From: Trichoplusia ni
Lineage: Eukaryota > Arthropoda > Insecta > Lepidoptera > Noctuidae
Assembly: GCF_003590095.1 (NCBI RefSeq)
Contig: NC_039482.1
Coordinates: 17,253,657 to 17,317,656, forward strand
Length of the DNA: 64,000 nucleotides
Reading direction: 5' to 3'
How positions within the stretch are numbered: the first letter of the stretch is position 1; each line of letters opens with the position of its first letter. Below the pieces are notes generated by a model. It was not told the origin of the DNA, ran no database searches, and saw only the letters and a program-made list of their open reading frames with translations. A program made the translations under genes and the position numbers. Below, piece after piece: positions 45,811 to 58,200 of this stretch.

Positions 45811-48800
45811 TTAGTTAACAGTAATATCCTTGACGAGTCCTTGGCCTAGTATCCTGAAGTCTTCTATCAGAGCTTGCACGTTCACGCGGTATTTAGTCTC
45901 GCCCTTACTTGGTATTGGCTTCAGACCTGTTGCATTTGTCAACTGTGAACAAAAGAGATTATATTAAAATATTTTAAAATTTATCACAATGTTAGTTATA
46001 CTCCTTGAAAAGAGAAAAAAAATATATGCATATTGAATAGGTCTGACATCGGCTACTATCTACATATTTTACGTAATCTGAAATGAAAAGGGTTATCCCT
46101 AATATTTTCGTGATTTCATCGTTTTTTTCTGTACCATAAATTCCCTAGAAATAATTTATATTAATCTTTCTAAATGAATCAAATCACGACACTACTTGTA
46201 TGTTATGTTTTACCGCTATCTACAATAAAGTTATGTGAGTGTTATTTAGCTTATCATGTAGATCCGTAAACACTATAGCTATTTACTTCGATATTGTTCT
46301 ATTAGAGATTGCTTTATCGAGTAAATTGTTCGGTAACAAAATCAATTATTAAAGATGTTTTTATCGATTACTATAAATACACTATAATTAATCAATAGCA
46401 GTTTGTCAATTGCACATTACATTGGGAAGGTCAAGATGATTTCTTTAAAAAACGCACACTGTCCAAATTGGGCACAAAAATTAGGTTATATTATTTTTAA
46501 GATTCTTGTTTAATATCATTTGTACCTTACATTTATATTGGGCGCTGTAAGAGTCCCAGTGCAAGGCAAAAGCTCTTTTTCTGGCCACCTGTAGACAGTT
46601 CCATGCAAAGAAATCTGTGAAAATAATCAATGAAATACCTGAAACTCTCTATCCTCCTTAATGTCAGGTGTCCACAGCACAGCTATCACCTCGCCTCCGT
46701 ACAAGTCGTGGAAGAACAAAGCGAACTCACTGTACGCGCTCTGTAATCATAAATAACGTTTTTTTTTTATTTAAAGGATAACAAATCAATAGATAACATG
46801 AAAATGAAAATAAACCTTAACAATATGGTCATAAAGTTCAATTCCTTCAATCATACCTAATCGAGACGAGAGGAGAAAATGAATATATATTGTAGTTAAC
46901 CTAAAAAACACATACGAACAAAATCTAACCCTAACCCCCAAACCATAAGGTTCAAAATCCTTACCCTCAGCTCTTCCAGGTACTTCAAGACGGGATGGAA
47001 CTCGACGACGGGTATGACTTCATGGCCGGGTGTTTCTGGAAGCTTCTGCAGCCGCGGAGGGGAGTCCACGCGCTCGAGGCAGTGCGGGACCAGCGGCCGG
47101 TGAAGGTGGATGAGCACGTCGTAGCCCGCCAGGGAGGGGACGAACATAGGCTGGTAGAAAATATGTTAATATAATTAAATTCTTTTAAATTTGTTATAGG
47201 GAACATGGAATGCGCCCTCCAGAATATTTTTTAATAGCATGCTATTTTAAATGCTATAGTTATAACAAGCTATAAGAAAAAGCGGCAGCCAACTGAACGC
47301 GTAGGTTATAATTTTATTACCTACGCATTTTGGCTGCGCTGTTAGCATCTTGTTGAGGACGATTGAGGCAAGTGTTAATGCTAAGAAAAAAAAAACATGC
47401 TATGTTTTGGCGCTTTACGTTATATTAACCACCACTAATGATAAGGTTTCAATCATTTCCTCTTTCCCACATGAACATGTTCTAGAACACATAATTTACA
47501 ATTTTATCATCTCACCAGTATGTTGTCCCTGTACTCCGTGAGCAGACTGCCCTCCACATAGCGCAGCGTGGCGGCGGCCAGCGCCCGCGCGCGCGCCAGG
47601 ACCCGCGCGTCGGGCCGCGGCCGCGCCAGCCCCGGGGGGTCGTAGGCCGACACTATGCGGGGACTGCCCGGGGACTCCGGGGAGAACTGCTGCTCTAGCT
47701 TTGTTATGTCTTCACCTGGAGGAGAAATAGTGGCAGGTTGTGTGATTGAGTGTATGTGAGGAATATGGTGTGAATTATATAAAATAGAACACACAGTAAT
47801 CAATAGAACACAAACATGTAACATAAATACAAAATGTTCTTTAAAGGCAATGTGCTGCTTGGAAGTTCGTGGCGCCCTTCTCGCGCAGCAAAAGCACTTG
47901 GGAAGCGATGAAGCTGTCTAATGCAAATTGACCTCAAAAAATTCAAAAAGTGCTACTTAATAGCCTAATTTGAATCAATTAGTTAATAAGTTGATCAAGC
48001 GAAAACCCACTTCCGACTTATTTCTTGTAAAAAATATTTCTCTACAATAAAAATAATATACTCACGAGTCAAATCATCATTAAAGTCCAGTACAATGACA
48101 TCTCTTGCCCAATCAAAGTCCGTCAACAACCGTAGCACCCTGTATAGCCCAACAGTGGGCGAGGCTGGTGGCTGGGAGGGCTGCGGCTGCAGGAACACGG
48201 CGGCCACCATCAGGTCGGCCACCAGGCACGGGAAGTGAGGGTCGGAGAGCAGGTGCGAGGACAACCAGCGCTTGAACAGGCAACACGTCGCGCCGAACGA
48301 CGGGTGCTTTTGATGTAACCTGTGGTTTGTGAAGCAAGGGTTCTGAGTCTTGGTGTCTAGTGATTTGTATGTTTGTGAAATTGCCGCGATATTAGGATTA
48401 AATTCCTTAATGAGAGAACCACACCCGGTCCTTTCCTAATAAAAATAACAAATATGAAACACTAAAAAACTGTCCACTTATTCAATATGCTCGAAGATTT
48501 GTGCTGCCATATACGATGGTCAATATAACAACATGTTATTTTTTGCTTTTGAGGATTTCATACAATGGATAAGTAATTTACAAGATTTAAAAAGTAAACA
48601 TTGAATATTTAAGAGAAGCATAAATCATTAATTGTTACAACAACACAGACGTGTAAAATTGTTTTATCTTTTATTGACCCTAATTATGACTAAAATTCAA
48701 AACATTTGTATAAGACAATACGTAATTTTTTGGTGTACAAGGAAAAAAAAATGCGAGATGTAAGAATAATTTTTTTTTTTGGACTAAACAGATTTCTTGT

Positions 48801-51800
48801 CAGATACTGTAATAATAAATTCATGATATCCTCTCACCCGTGCAGCGCCCCCCTCAACTTCGGCAGCAGCACAGTCTCGTTCTGAAGCCTCTCACTCTCT
48901 TCACTCTCTCTATACTTAACAACCCCATTCTCCTTCTCCCTCCTCAATAGCGTTATCTCTTTCGGGTGCGCGATCTCAAGCCGGAATACGAGCCCGTTCT
49001 TTAAAACGTCTATGTGTGTAGGTGAGGCTTGTGTTGGTAATGAGTATTGCTTGGTCAGGGATTCTGCTATCTGAAGGTGGAAGGCGGCCTTTAGACATCT
49101 GAATGCGTGGATTTCGCCGGGCCATTTGCCGCTGTGACCTGAAATTGTTTTAGAAGTTGAAAGATTTATGCCTTTACCAGCTTTTTTCAGCCTTTTTCAC
49201 TACCCTAATGCTGAATGTTGAGGTGAGGAACTGTGTAATATCGATCTATTCAAAGTTTTTTCAATTTGAATGAAAGTTTTTTTTTTGCTACGCTAAATTA
49301 TCTATAGAAATTTCACATTAATAGATAGAGTATAATTCTTACAGAATGAGTTTACAAATCGGAACAACTGGATAATATTATCCAAATCATTTTCATTACA
49401 CAAACTCCTTGCGTCGTTGGCTCAGCGACCCAAAATGTGTGTTGGCCTGATACGAGAGAGCGCCACTTTCCCCAATCTTTAGCCAAAATTCTATAGTTCA
49501 AAAGTCTTTATGTCTCTCTTATAACATTAAATCATTAAATTACATGACCAACAAAACCTAAATATTCATCTTACCTAGTTCCACGACCGCCTTGCAGACG
49601 GGCGTGTACTCCGGCAGTACAGGCAGCCCGTCCCTGGTGATGTCCTTGACAAGGCAGCTGTTGCCTCTCTTCCAGGGGTTGTGAGGCGCCGCGCGGGGCA
49701 GGGCCGGGACTGGACAGCTGTAGCTGAAGATTGGGGACACTCCTGTGGAGCAGGGACAAGATTAATGTGCTTTGCCATAAGGAAAGGGGAATAGTCGACG
49801 TGTCCGATGAGAATGTATGGGAAAGCATTGTCGGAAGGACTTTAGACGCAATCTATTGCTATTAATCGCGTTTCATTATGGCAGTGCGATGTGCGGTCGC
49901 AAGCTCGTACTTAATGGTGCAGACTGTTAGAACCAAGCCTCAACTATATGCTTCGATATCGCATGCTATTTGAAATTAAAGAAAAAACTTTTAAGAATTC
50001 CAGTTCGACGCAAAATAGATAATTTTGCATGAATTTTGCTGTCTTATTATTTAAGTGGGTCGGTAAAATTCGGTGTCCATACGAATTCAATGTTTGTGAA
50101 ACCCCGCACGACACAAGGATTAAATTCTTTAGAATCGTGTAACGTAAATTCATCAGTCATACAGTATTTTACAAAATGTATTCACATTGGAATACAATCC
50201 ACCACATAACCCTCCCTCCACTCACCATACACAGCGCTGATATCGAGCGGCAGCTGCGTGAGCTGGCGCAGGTCGCGGCGCAGCAGGTCGAAGGCCTGCA
50301 GCGCGCGCAGCGAGCCCTCCTCCGGGCCCGCGCCCGCCCCCCGCCGGGCCAGCAGCCCCTCCAGCTGCCACGACACCTGGAACAGCTGCGAGGGGGCGAT
50401 GCCTGGGGAAGGTGGGAGAAGTTCTTATATGATAGGTAACAAGAATAAAAATAAAGAGTTTGAAAATCATTATTAAATGATTGGGAATGTCGCTTGACGT
50501 CATTGTCGTATAAAACCCCAAACCCACAGCGAACCATGTCGCGAATTCGATCCCTGCTTTCAGCAAGCATTTGTGTGATCCACGAATGCTTGTCCTGAGC
50601 TAGATGTCTCTGTGAATGTTTATCATAGTCCGATCAAATCAGCTCTACATTTACTACGCTTCATGATGTTACTAAAAGCTACGATCACGATTTTCAACAA
50701 TAAGTATAACAATATAACGATAAAACATCTAATATGACGCCACAATCAACCGGCTCCAATCACATTACCACACCCCAACACTCACCATACTTAAGCTTCA
50801 TGAGGTAGTCGACTATCTGCTTGGTAACAGTCCGCCTCTCAGCCTGGGCCTCCCCCTCCCACACGCAGGTCTCCGTTATGGAGCCATCCTGGAAGCGACG
50901 GAGCTCAGACTTGTCGCCCCAGAACGCCCTGTGGAAGTGTATGGGATAGTGAAGTTAATTTCGGGAGTATAAGGTTTGTTTTGCAATGCCAAGATTGATT
51001 CGAGATACAAATGTAGCAATTTTCTTAAAAAAAAGTATGGGATTTTTTTTTACTTCAGCTACACTACAGATATGATCTGTTTGGCAAACAGATACGTCAA
51101 TACAATGACAAATTGTATTGACTTAACTGTTTGAATAGACGTACCACAAAATATTTTCTATCATGAACAAGAAAAAGCTTTAACTAATTTATTCAATAAT
51201 AATTTGTGAAGTTGATTGATCTTACCTGAACTGTTCGGCTTCAGGCAGGTTGGCGGGAGGTCCTTTCTCCACCACATTCATAGCATTTTCTGGGTTGAGT
51301 ATGAAGCCAAATGATAATTTTGGGTCTACCCTGCAATGGCAAAATATTATATTACATTCTGTTAATGTGAAAGTAATAATATGAGATACACAAACCAACA
51401 AAAAAATTGTCAACCACATTCGTATTCTTTTTGTTTCAGGACAATTTGAAGGTATATATATAGAAATAATCAGGACCTTATTTCGTAGAATTTGGAAAGG
51501 TTAAATTAAGGGAAACATCCATACACTTTATACATACAATAAAATTTTCGCGTTTATAATATTGGTAAGGATGGTAAGATAAACAAACAGAACATACCCA
51601 GCCCTTGCCTTATCCAAGGTCTTCTTTATGGGCCAAGAAAAGTCATCCTCTATGATAGGTTGTATTAAGTCCACTCTGTTGCCCAGTCCTTTAGCCAACA
51701 GAGTATACAGCACATCAGCTACCAGGCTCAGCTGTTCAACACCATAGTTCACTTTAGACTCCCTGGAGGTCTTAGATAACACTGATTCTTTTATCTGTGA

Positions 51801-53942
51801 TAGGTTTTTGAATCTGGAATATATATTTTGAGGTAATCACACATATACACAATAAAGAAGTTCTTAAATATTTAAATGTTGTCATTGACTTGTATACATG
51901 TCAAGTAAAGGATAAAGATATTTTGCTTTTGCTGCAAGCTGGCGTTCTTCTGGTCTCCTCATTGTGTATTGATGATGATTGCCAGTGTCTTAGTAAAATC
52001 ATGAAATTAATAGTACCGTGAGGGATCAGACTGGCAGTAGTTGCATGTAAAATATGCTATTTGAATGGAACTGATTAGACTGGGAGTTAATCCCACATAG
52101 ATTGGAAAGAAAAAAGTAAGTTCGAAATATTTACCTCAACAGGTGATCAAACTTCATCAAAGGCCTGACAGGTGTCATGAATAACGGTAGGAAGCTATTG
52201 ATCTTCCCATTATCCAACATCTCCACAGCCAATGCACACTCCCTTTTCAACGCAGAATAAGTTCCTCGGTTCATCTGCCACAGTATGTTATAGTATCCAG
52301 TCTTGTCTACGAAAACTACAGGGAAGTGTTTATGGAAGTCGTCGATAGATGGCGCTGAGTCACCTTTGTGGAGTGATATGCCTTTTGTGTCGAGTTCTGA
52401 TGCTTCTGTAATTAAAAAGGATATCTGTCAGTTGGTTGACTTTTTCTAACCAAAAATTCACTTCATTCCAGGTCTCTTCAAGTGTTATAAGGGGATTGGG
52501 ATATTGTTTTACATGGATGGAATATTTACTGAAAGAATACTTGAAAAATGTATTTATGATTTGAAAAATCTTCGTACTAAGCATGCAGCGGTAACTCTGC
52601 TATGTAAAAGCTGTCACAAAGTATAGTATATTGAATTGTAAAAAAGTATTATATAGTAACCTAAATAAAATAAATAACTTTTGACTTTTATTTTGTACTT
52701 ACTTAAAGCAATCCAAATGTTCCGCACAATTTGATAGCTGCTCATAATATTGTTTATTCTCTTGATTTGTACATAATATGCCACTAACAAACATACAACA
52801 TATCCCGATACTGGTAGATTCCTTTGACGTAACCATATTTTCAACAACACTGCGGCCTGTTTTAAATTGTCACTTTTTGGTAGGAATTCATTTAAAAATT
52901 CTTGGTTTGTAGAAGCCGTTAAGTCTGCTAGTACACTACTGTTGTAATACGGTGTTGGAGGACCAATTTCAGTACTGTTTTCAGAGTCATCTTTAAACAA
53001 CCATGCTTCTCGCAAGTTGTTGCGGTCAGGGCTAAACCGATTTAGCTTGTATGCGTCACTCTCACAAACAAGGTGAATACGTACTGAAAGGTGGTTGCCA
53101 AGTTTACCCACAGGTTTGAAATCTAGGACTGGTTTTGTTTCACAACTGTTAACATAGGAATACTGCAGATCTTCAATTGTATCTAACTTAGATAAGTGTG
53201 AAGCAATACATGCTAAATACGCAGCTCTTTTTTTATGATATTTATAGTTTATTGAGTCATTCTTTGTGTATGTTTCACTTGGCACAGTTATCTGTAAATC
53301 TACTCTGAGTTTGGAGTTTATTGAACATCCTAGCCCATATGAACCTTTAATTTCAACATCAGAAAATTTATGAAACTGAAATACACATTTTGTTGTCATC
53401 AACTGCTCATTCACAGGGATTTTTAATTTAAGCTTTTTTGCAAGAGTATTCGTTGATAAGTCATACTCGGTATCGTCATCAGGTATTGCTAGTAAATGAG
53501 TTTTTAACTCTGTGAAAAACTGTTGAAACTTCTTTTCTGTTTTTTCTTTCACTTTTACTTCCTGGATAATTTCGTCGACTTGTAGCCTAAATAGATTAGA
53601 GTTGAATAGACTTTCTGTCTCCTGTAATCTATTTAATTCATTAACTGTGGGTTGTCGATATAAACTCTTCGTTCTAACCCGTTTTGGCGCATCTTTAGGT
53701 TCGTCATCTGCAGCTCGTTTTCCATTCTCATTGAGGATCTTAGACACTCCAACGTCCTCAGAAATAGGGGTCTTAATATTCTATAAAGTAATAAAATAAA
53801 ATTACCACTACTTTCCGTACAATATAAGGAAATGTGTAGGTTACCGTAACATTACTTTTTTTTCTTAAATATAACAGAAACTACCAACATTTTTGGAAAA
53901 CATATTTTAGAGCATATGAAAACAACTTACCCGTTTAACCAT
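45811..53942 (-). CDS. NOL6: Nucleolar protein 6 (Nrap family, small-subunit processome)
   Basis: Nucleolar scaffold protein of 18S rRNA processing (yeast Utp22; Drosophila Mat89Ba). Fourteen minus-strand exons join in frame: 53942-53931, 53780-52703, 52405-52135, 51813-51598, 51330-51226, 50928-50786, 50402-50226, 49742-49575, 49138-48838, 48319-48066, 47715-47516, 47150-46965, 46740-46639, 45942-45811; 3345 nt, 1114 aa (human 1146). The nucleotidyltransferase-like fold shows KGSYGLGCSINSKLRVDLQI (from about residue 149). FWGDKSELRRFQDGSI is the strongest family motif. Others are HQKHPSFGATCCLFKRW, FDWARDVIVLDFNDDLT, SEFALFFHDLYGGEVI and the end LIEDFRILGQGLVKDI. Exon 1 encodes only MVKR. 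The first 30 residues include a basic nuclear-signal-like KDAPKRVRTK stretch. The 3' UTR is very short: AATAAA lies 16-21 bases past the stop (45790-45795). Confidence 0.96.
47285..47337. repeat. Hairpin-forming inverted repeat in a NOL6 intron
   Basis: Outer arms GCAGCCAA and TTGGCTGC and inner arms GCGTAGGT and ACCTACGC are both perfectly complementary, with a 12-base AT loop. It lies in the intron between 47516 and 47150. It could be a small MITE end or an intronic structured RNA; no snoRNA boxes were recognised. Confidence 0.4.
48335..48445 (+). repeat. SINE 3' fragment in a NOL6 intron
   Basis: 'GTGATTTGTATGTTTGTGAA' and 'GCGATATTAGGATTAAATTC' match the tail of the SINE family. The tRNA-like head is absent. 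Confidence 0.5.
50085..50145 (+). repeat. SINE 3' fragment in a NOL6 intron
   Basis: 'AATGTTTGTGAAACCCCGCA' and 'GACACAAGGATTAAATTC' match the SINE tail. The head is missing. Confidence 0.5.
50500..50630 (+). repeat. Partial tRNA-derived SINE in a NOL6 intron
   Basis: 'CCATGTCGCGAATTCGATCCC' (box B region) and 'TGTGATCCACGAATGCTTGT' are family phrases. The box A region is lost. Confidence 0.6.
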
Positions 53943-55022
53943 GTTAGCAAAACTAATACGGAACTCACTGAAACTTTGTAATTATTTCATGAAGATTAGG
54001 TTATAAAAGTATAAACAACGTGCGCAACATTGCTTTGACTTTTGACATAACAGAACAGATGTCATTTTGATTTTGACAAACACGTTTCGTTACGCACCGT
54101 CACACGTCACAACTTTACTTACCAAAGGGCTTTAAAAACCATGATTCTGTTTAACTCTTTCATTTTAGAGTATCTAGTGTTTTGATTAATAGTCTCGAGA
54201 GCTCCATAGGGAAAGATGATCTGAAGCAGGGATGTGAATTTATATTAAATTTTTGATACGGATATAAGATATGAAACTTTAGTTCCGGAGCCGGTTCTAG
54301 ATGTTATTTTTTATACCGGATATCCGATAGTTTCGGTTGCGGTACTCCCTACCATCCCGGATCTGAAGCATTTAGTTATTTAACCATTTCAGGTACCTAC
54401 CTTTACATTTTGTTTGTATATACCAAACTAGACACGTTTGCTTTATAAGCATTAATACTATTAGACTAAGGTCTCATGCAACTAGCATGAGATCTTTGCT
54501 TAAAAGCTCCTATGGGCTACGATGAGCATGATAAACTACGGCGCAATATATTTTTGCGCTAGAACTTGTGTAAAAACATAATATTACTATAATACTAATG
54601 AATAAATAAAACATCATAACACAGTTTATAACTTTAATTTTATAATGCGAATTCGTGTTCTTACACATTTTGATGAGATTGTGGACGTTCGAGGAAAAAT
54701 AAATATCGTCAATATAAATGTCTGTTGTACCATCTTCTACAAGCTACCCTTAGACTCCATTGGATTCTTTATAACAATAAAAAAATATTTACAATATTTT
54801 GGTAACATAGATTCTATCTCAATTATTGATATAAATACTAAGATTGCATAGCAATACTGCGAGTAAAACTACTATTGAAATCGACTACTTATCTAACGTA
54901 ACAGTAAGCTTTGGTAGTTACTGTTTACCGAATACAATTTTATTGTATTTTTGGCCGAATCAAGATGCTCGAGGCATCGTTCCTCCATTATTCTATACAG
55001 GCAAGGGGGACGTTCATACAGC
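53943..55022. other. Region between NOL6 and the distal Idh3a last exon
   Basis: It holds the NOL6 promoter side (near 53943) and the Idh3a 3' UTR (just below 55023; AATAAA on the minus strand at 54939-54944). A small insertion with terminal inverted repeats is at 54229-54359. No gene is supported. Confidence 0.5.
54229..54359. mobile_element. Small MITE-like insertion with 11-bp target duplication
   Basis: The 131-bp insert begins GGGATG and ends CATCCCG, and is flanked on both sides by the perfect direct repeat GATCTGAAGCA (54218-54228 and 54360-54370). The interior has 'CCGGATATCCGATAG', a self-complementary-rich stretch. It lies about 290 bp upstream of the NOL6 start codon. The family is not identified; the long duplication does not fit the usual 8-bp hAT or 2-bp mariner sites. 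Confidence 0.6.
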
Positions 55023-55250
55023 CTAATTAAGTTTAGAGATGATGGCGTTGGTGTAGCCGCTGCACGTGCCGTTGCCGCCGAGGTCTCCGGTGAGGGACTT
55101 GCCCTCGCGGAGGACCTCGTAGCAGGCGTTCTGCACGCGGTCCGCGTGGTCGTTCAGCTGCAGGTGACGGAGCATCATGATGGCGGACAGCAGGAGGGCA
55201 GTGGGGTTGGCCATGTCCTTACCCGCGATGTCGGGGGCAGTTCCGTGCAC
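55023..55250 (-). CDS. Idh3a: Idh3a distal (canonical) last exon
   Basis: Encodes 75 residues from VHGTAPDIAGKDMANPTALL to the stop at 55023, ending CSGYTNAIISKLN. The cofactor-loop sequence HGTAPDIAGKDMANPTA is the standard one for the family. The acceptor (TTGTTTATAG then GTGCAC) has a weak pyrimidine tract compared with the proximal exon. AATAAA lies about 80 bases beyond the stop on this strand. It is probably the ancestral end of the gene. Confidence 0.85.
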   Translation of the reverse strand: MHGTAPDIAGKDMANPTALLLSAIMMLRHLQLNDHADRVQNACYEVLREGKSLTGDLGGNGTCSGYTNAIISKLN

Positions 55251-58200
55251 CTATAAACAATACATGATAAGTCTCATTTCTAAGTAGAACTATTGGGTCT
55301 TACTAAAATTATTCAGCCTTATTATTAGCACTTGTCCATAAAAAACAACTATCACACTACCTTTCCAAAAATTCCTGTCATATCTCAGACTCTCAGATCA
55401 ATGATTAGCTTGTCCGCAGAGATAGTAGCCGCGAAACGTTGCGCACAGTAAATTTGGCGTTAAGACCTATACTACTAGGCTACCCGTGCGGAATACAACA
55501 ATCAGTTCTCCTATCTGCCGTTGAACAAACTTCTTACAAATTCTTTGATTTCTATAGACAAAACCGAACTGAACAGAGTGCATAAGGCTGCGATACCACA
55601 AGGGATGTGTAGTATAGTAAAACATTATGTGGGTCTATGCAATGGGCTATTCTATATTCTGTCGCTGTGATGATAAGATTATAATAGGTATTTGAAAAAA
55701 AAAAAAACAGTCCGTCCGTATAAATTTTATGACTATTGGCTCTTGTACACTTATCGATAGCTTCCTTTATTGTGAAAACGCAGCCTTAGTTTTATTAGTC
55801 AGTTAGTATCCGTAAAATAAACTTACCTTCAGTTACAAGTTGTTAGTAAAACAAATGACGCAGCAGTTTTTGTAATGCATTTATTCGGCTACTTATTTAC
55901 ATAAATTAAACTAAACAGTTTACTTAAACATAAAGCACTATTAAAATCGGGTTTCACAGCATTCAGTGTACTTATTACAGTATATTTAGCACGATGACAA
56001 TCATAAATAAACATTATAAATAAAGAAGAATGCATGATGTAAATTATAAATAAGATTAGGCAGTGAATTAGTTTTATTTGTCGTTTTAAAATAGATAAAT
56101 ACATTTGTGTTCATTGTTTATCATAGATATACATTTAATTTACAATATCTTGACATTTTTAATATATTGTACCATTTATTGTCAGATTGTCATTTACATC
56201 AGTTGTTGTATTGATTGCAATAGACAAGATGATTTAGAACTTATCATTTTTGTTATAATTCTTGAGATACTATACGAAGGAAACTCACATGGAACTGAAC
56301 TGCTTGGCTAATATTCTAACGTGCAGATAATACCTGTGATAAACACGGCGTTCCATAGCATAGTGTGAAAAGCCTGTATCTGTATCACACTGCTTTAAAA
56401 TTAGACTTGGAAATGACAACTAAAATAATAATACTAAAGAAATACGTTGAAGAATTAATGTAATTATTGTACTAATAAAGCAATGAGGTAGAATAAACCA
56501 ATTAAAATAATTCCATCGCATCGTATCATGGTCGTAGTAAATGCGATTTTTAATTCAAATTAAAACTACGGATAATATAACAGCCGTTTATCACAAAGTA
56601 CAATACGATTTTCAACTCACATCCTTAGGCAATAAGGCTTATGTATTATTAATTTGCAAGATGTTTGTGTAAACCCTGGATTCTTTTAAATAAATACTTA
56701 TACTCGCGAAGAAATTTGAACATAACACAGTTTTAATACTTGTTTCAAAAATACTATTTAAATGCTGTTTGCAAAACAAAATGGTAACACACAAAATTAT
56801 AGCTATAAATCTATGCATAAGCTATGGCTAAAATTAAGTTTATTTGATAAATTAAACGGATCCAACTAAGTTATGTTGTCACACTCATGTCAGCATGTGT
56901 CTATCATTTTAAATGATCCGTTACACAAGTTAGAGTGAGACAACACTTTTCTCTCCATTCTGTACTCATTTCTATAATATTAACCTTACATATTAATTCA
57001 AACGATCACACTATGTACATAATAATCTACAAACTGATGAATATTAGCATAATCAAAAACTTATTTTGTTGTTCTCCTAAAACCATTTAAAGTAGACACC
57101 TTTCTTGTTCTTTTCCTCCTTTATATTTTTTGGCTTAGGTTCATTGTACAGGTAAGTCAATTAATTCCTCGCCTTGCTTGCATGGTTAGATTGACAAATA
57201 TCCTGTAATCTATCGTTTAACACACTTCAAAACCATACCTTATCCAAATAATTTATCAATAAACACAAAGAAAACGCAGTTGACAAGCAGATCTATGTTC
57301 TAACGGAATGTATATAAATAGGGAAATAAATTACACGTTCAAATACTTCTTTGGCAGTTACACCTTTAGTGAGATGTTGGCCGAGACACTGAGACACGCA
57401 GGTATAATTAATTAGTTACACTAATGTAATTATAATTATTATTGTTGGATTAAATTTTGGTTCGCTCTTTGACATGCGGCCGGTGGTTGTAGGTGATGTC
57501 ATTGCGTGATGACAACCAGTAGGCTCCACTGCTGGCTCGATCGTCAGCTAACGACGCTGATCGATAACACTCGATGTTAGTTTTGGTTCAACAGTAGCAT
57601 TTTAGGACCGAATCATATTCGAATCCAAACCAGAACCAAACTAGATTTGGGGGTAAGCATTATTAGCCAGTGATTTTGTATAAATAAATTACGTAAGACA
57701 GCACCTTACTACAATATGTTTTTGTTTGAACTGCTTAGTCAGTGTCTCATCCAGCACCTCAAGATCTCCAATTAATCTCATACAAATAAGCGATATTCAC
57801 ACATCTCTAGAGTAATGCAAAACGCTTACTAATAAGTAGGTCAACAATTTGATCTATTTATAATTGAATTGAACTATTATCTGTACCGTTACTGATACTA
57901 CCACCATCTGTTACTGGGACTAAATACAATTATATTCTCGTACACAATAATTAATATTTAAACAATGTATATCACTTGGAGTTTGGTTGCATGATTTTAT
58001 TATTGTGTAAAAGGCACATACGTCAAAAAAAGAAATAAAAAATATAGAATAATAATATATAAAAAAAAAACATACTTAAAGTATGTGAAAGAGCTGAGTT
58101 GGCTGCACATGAATTGGAAATAAAATAAATTGTTAATTTCAATACACGGTGATTTTTTAGTCGTCTTACAAAAGAAGCCCAGTTCAAGTATCCGACGTAA

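Noticed and set aside
50169..50570. Arg-rich and Ala/Gly-rich frames over a NOL6 exon
   Set aside because: They are alternative readings of the GC-rich exon 50226-50402; the NOL6 frame matches the family and joins both neighbours in phase.
57470..57570. GC-richer patch as a hidden exon between the Idh3a last exons
   Set aside because: No frame with both splice sites and no recognisable protein; left as unexplained.
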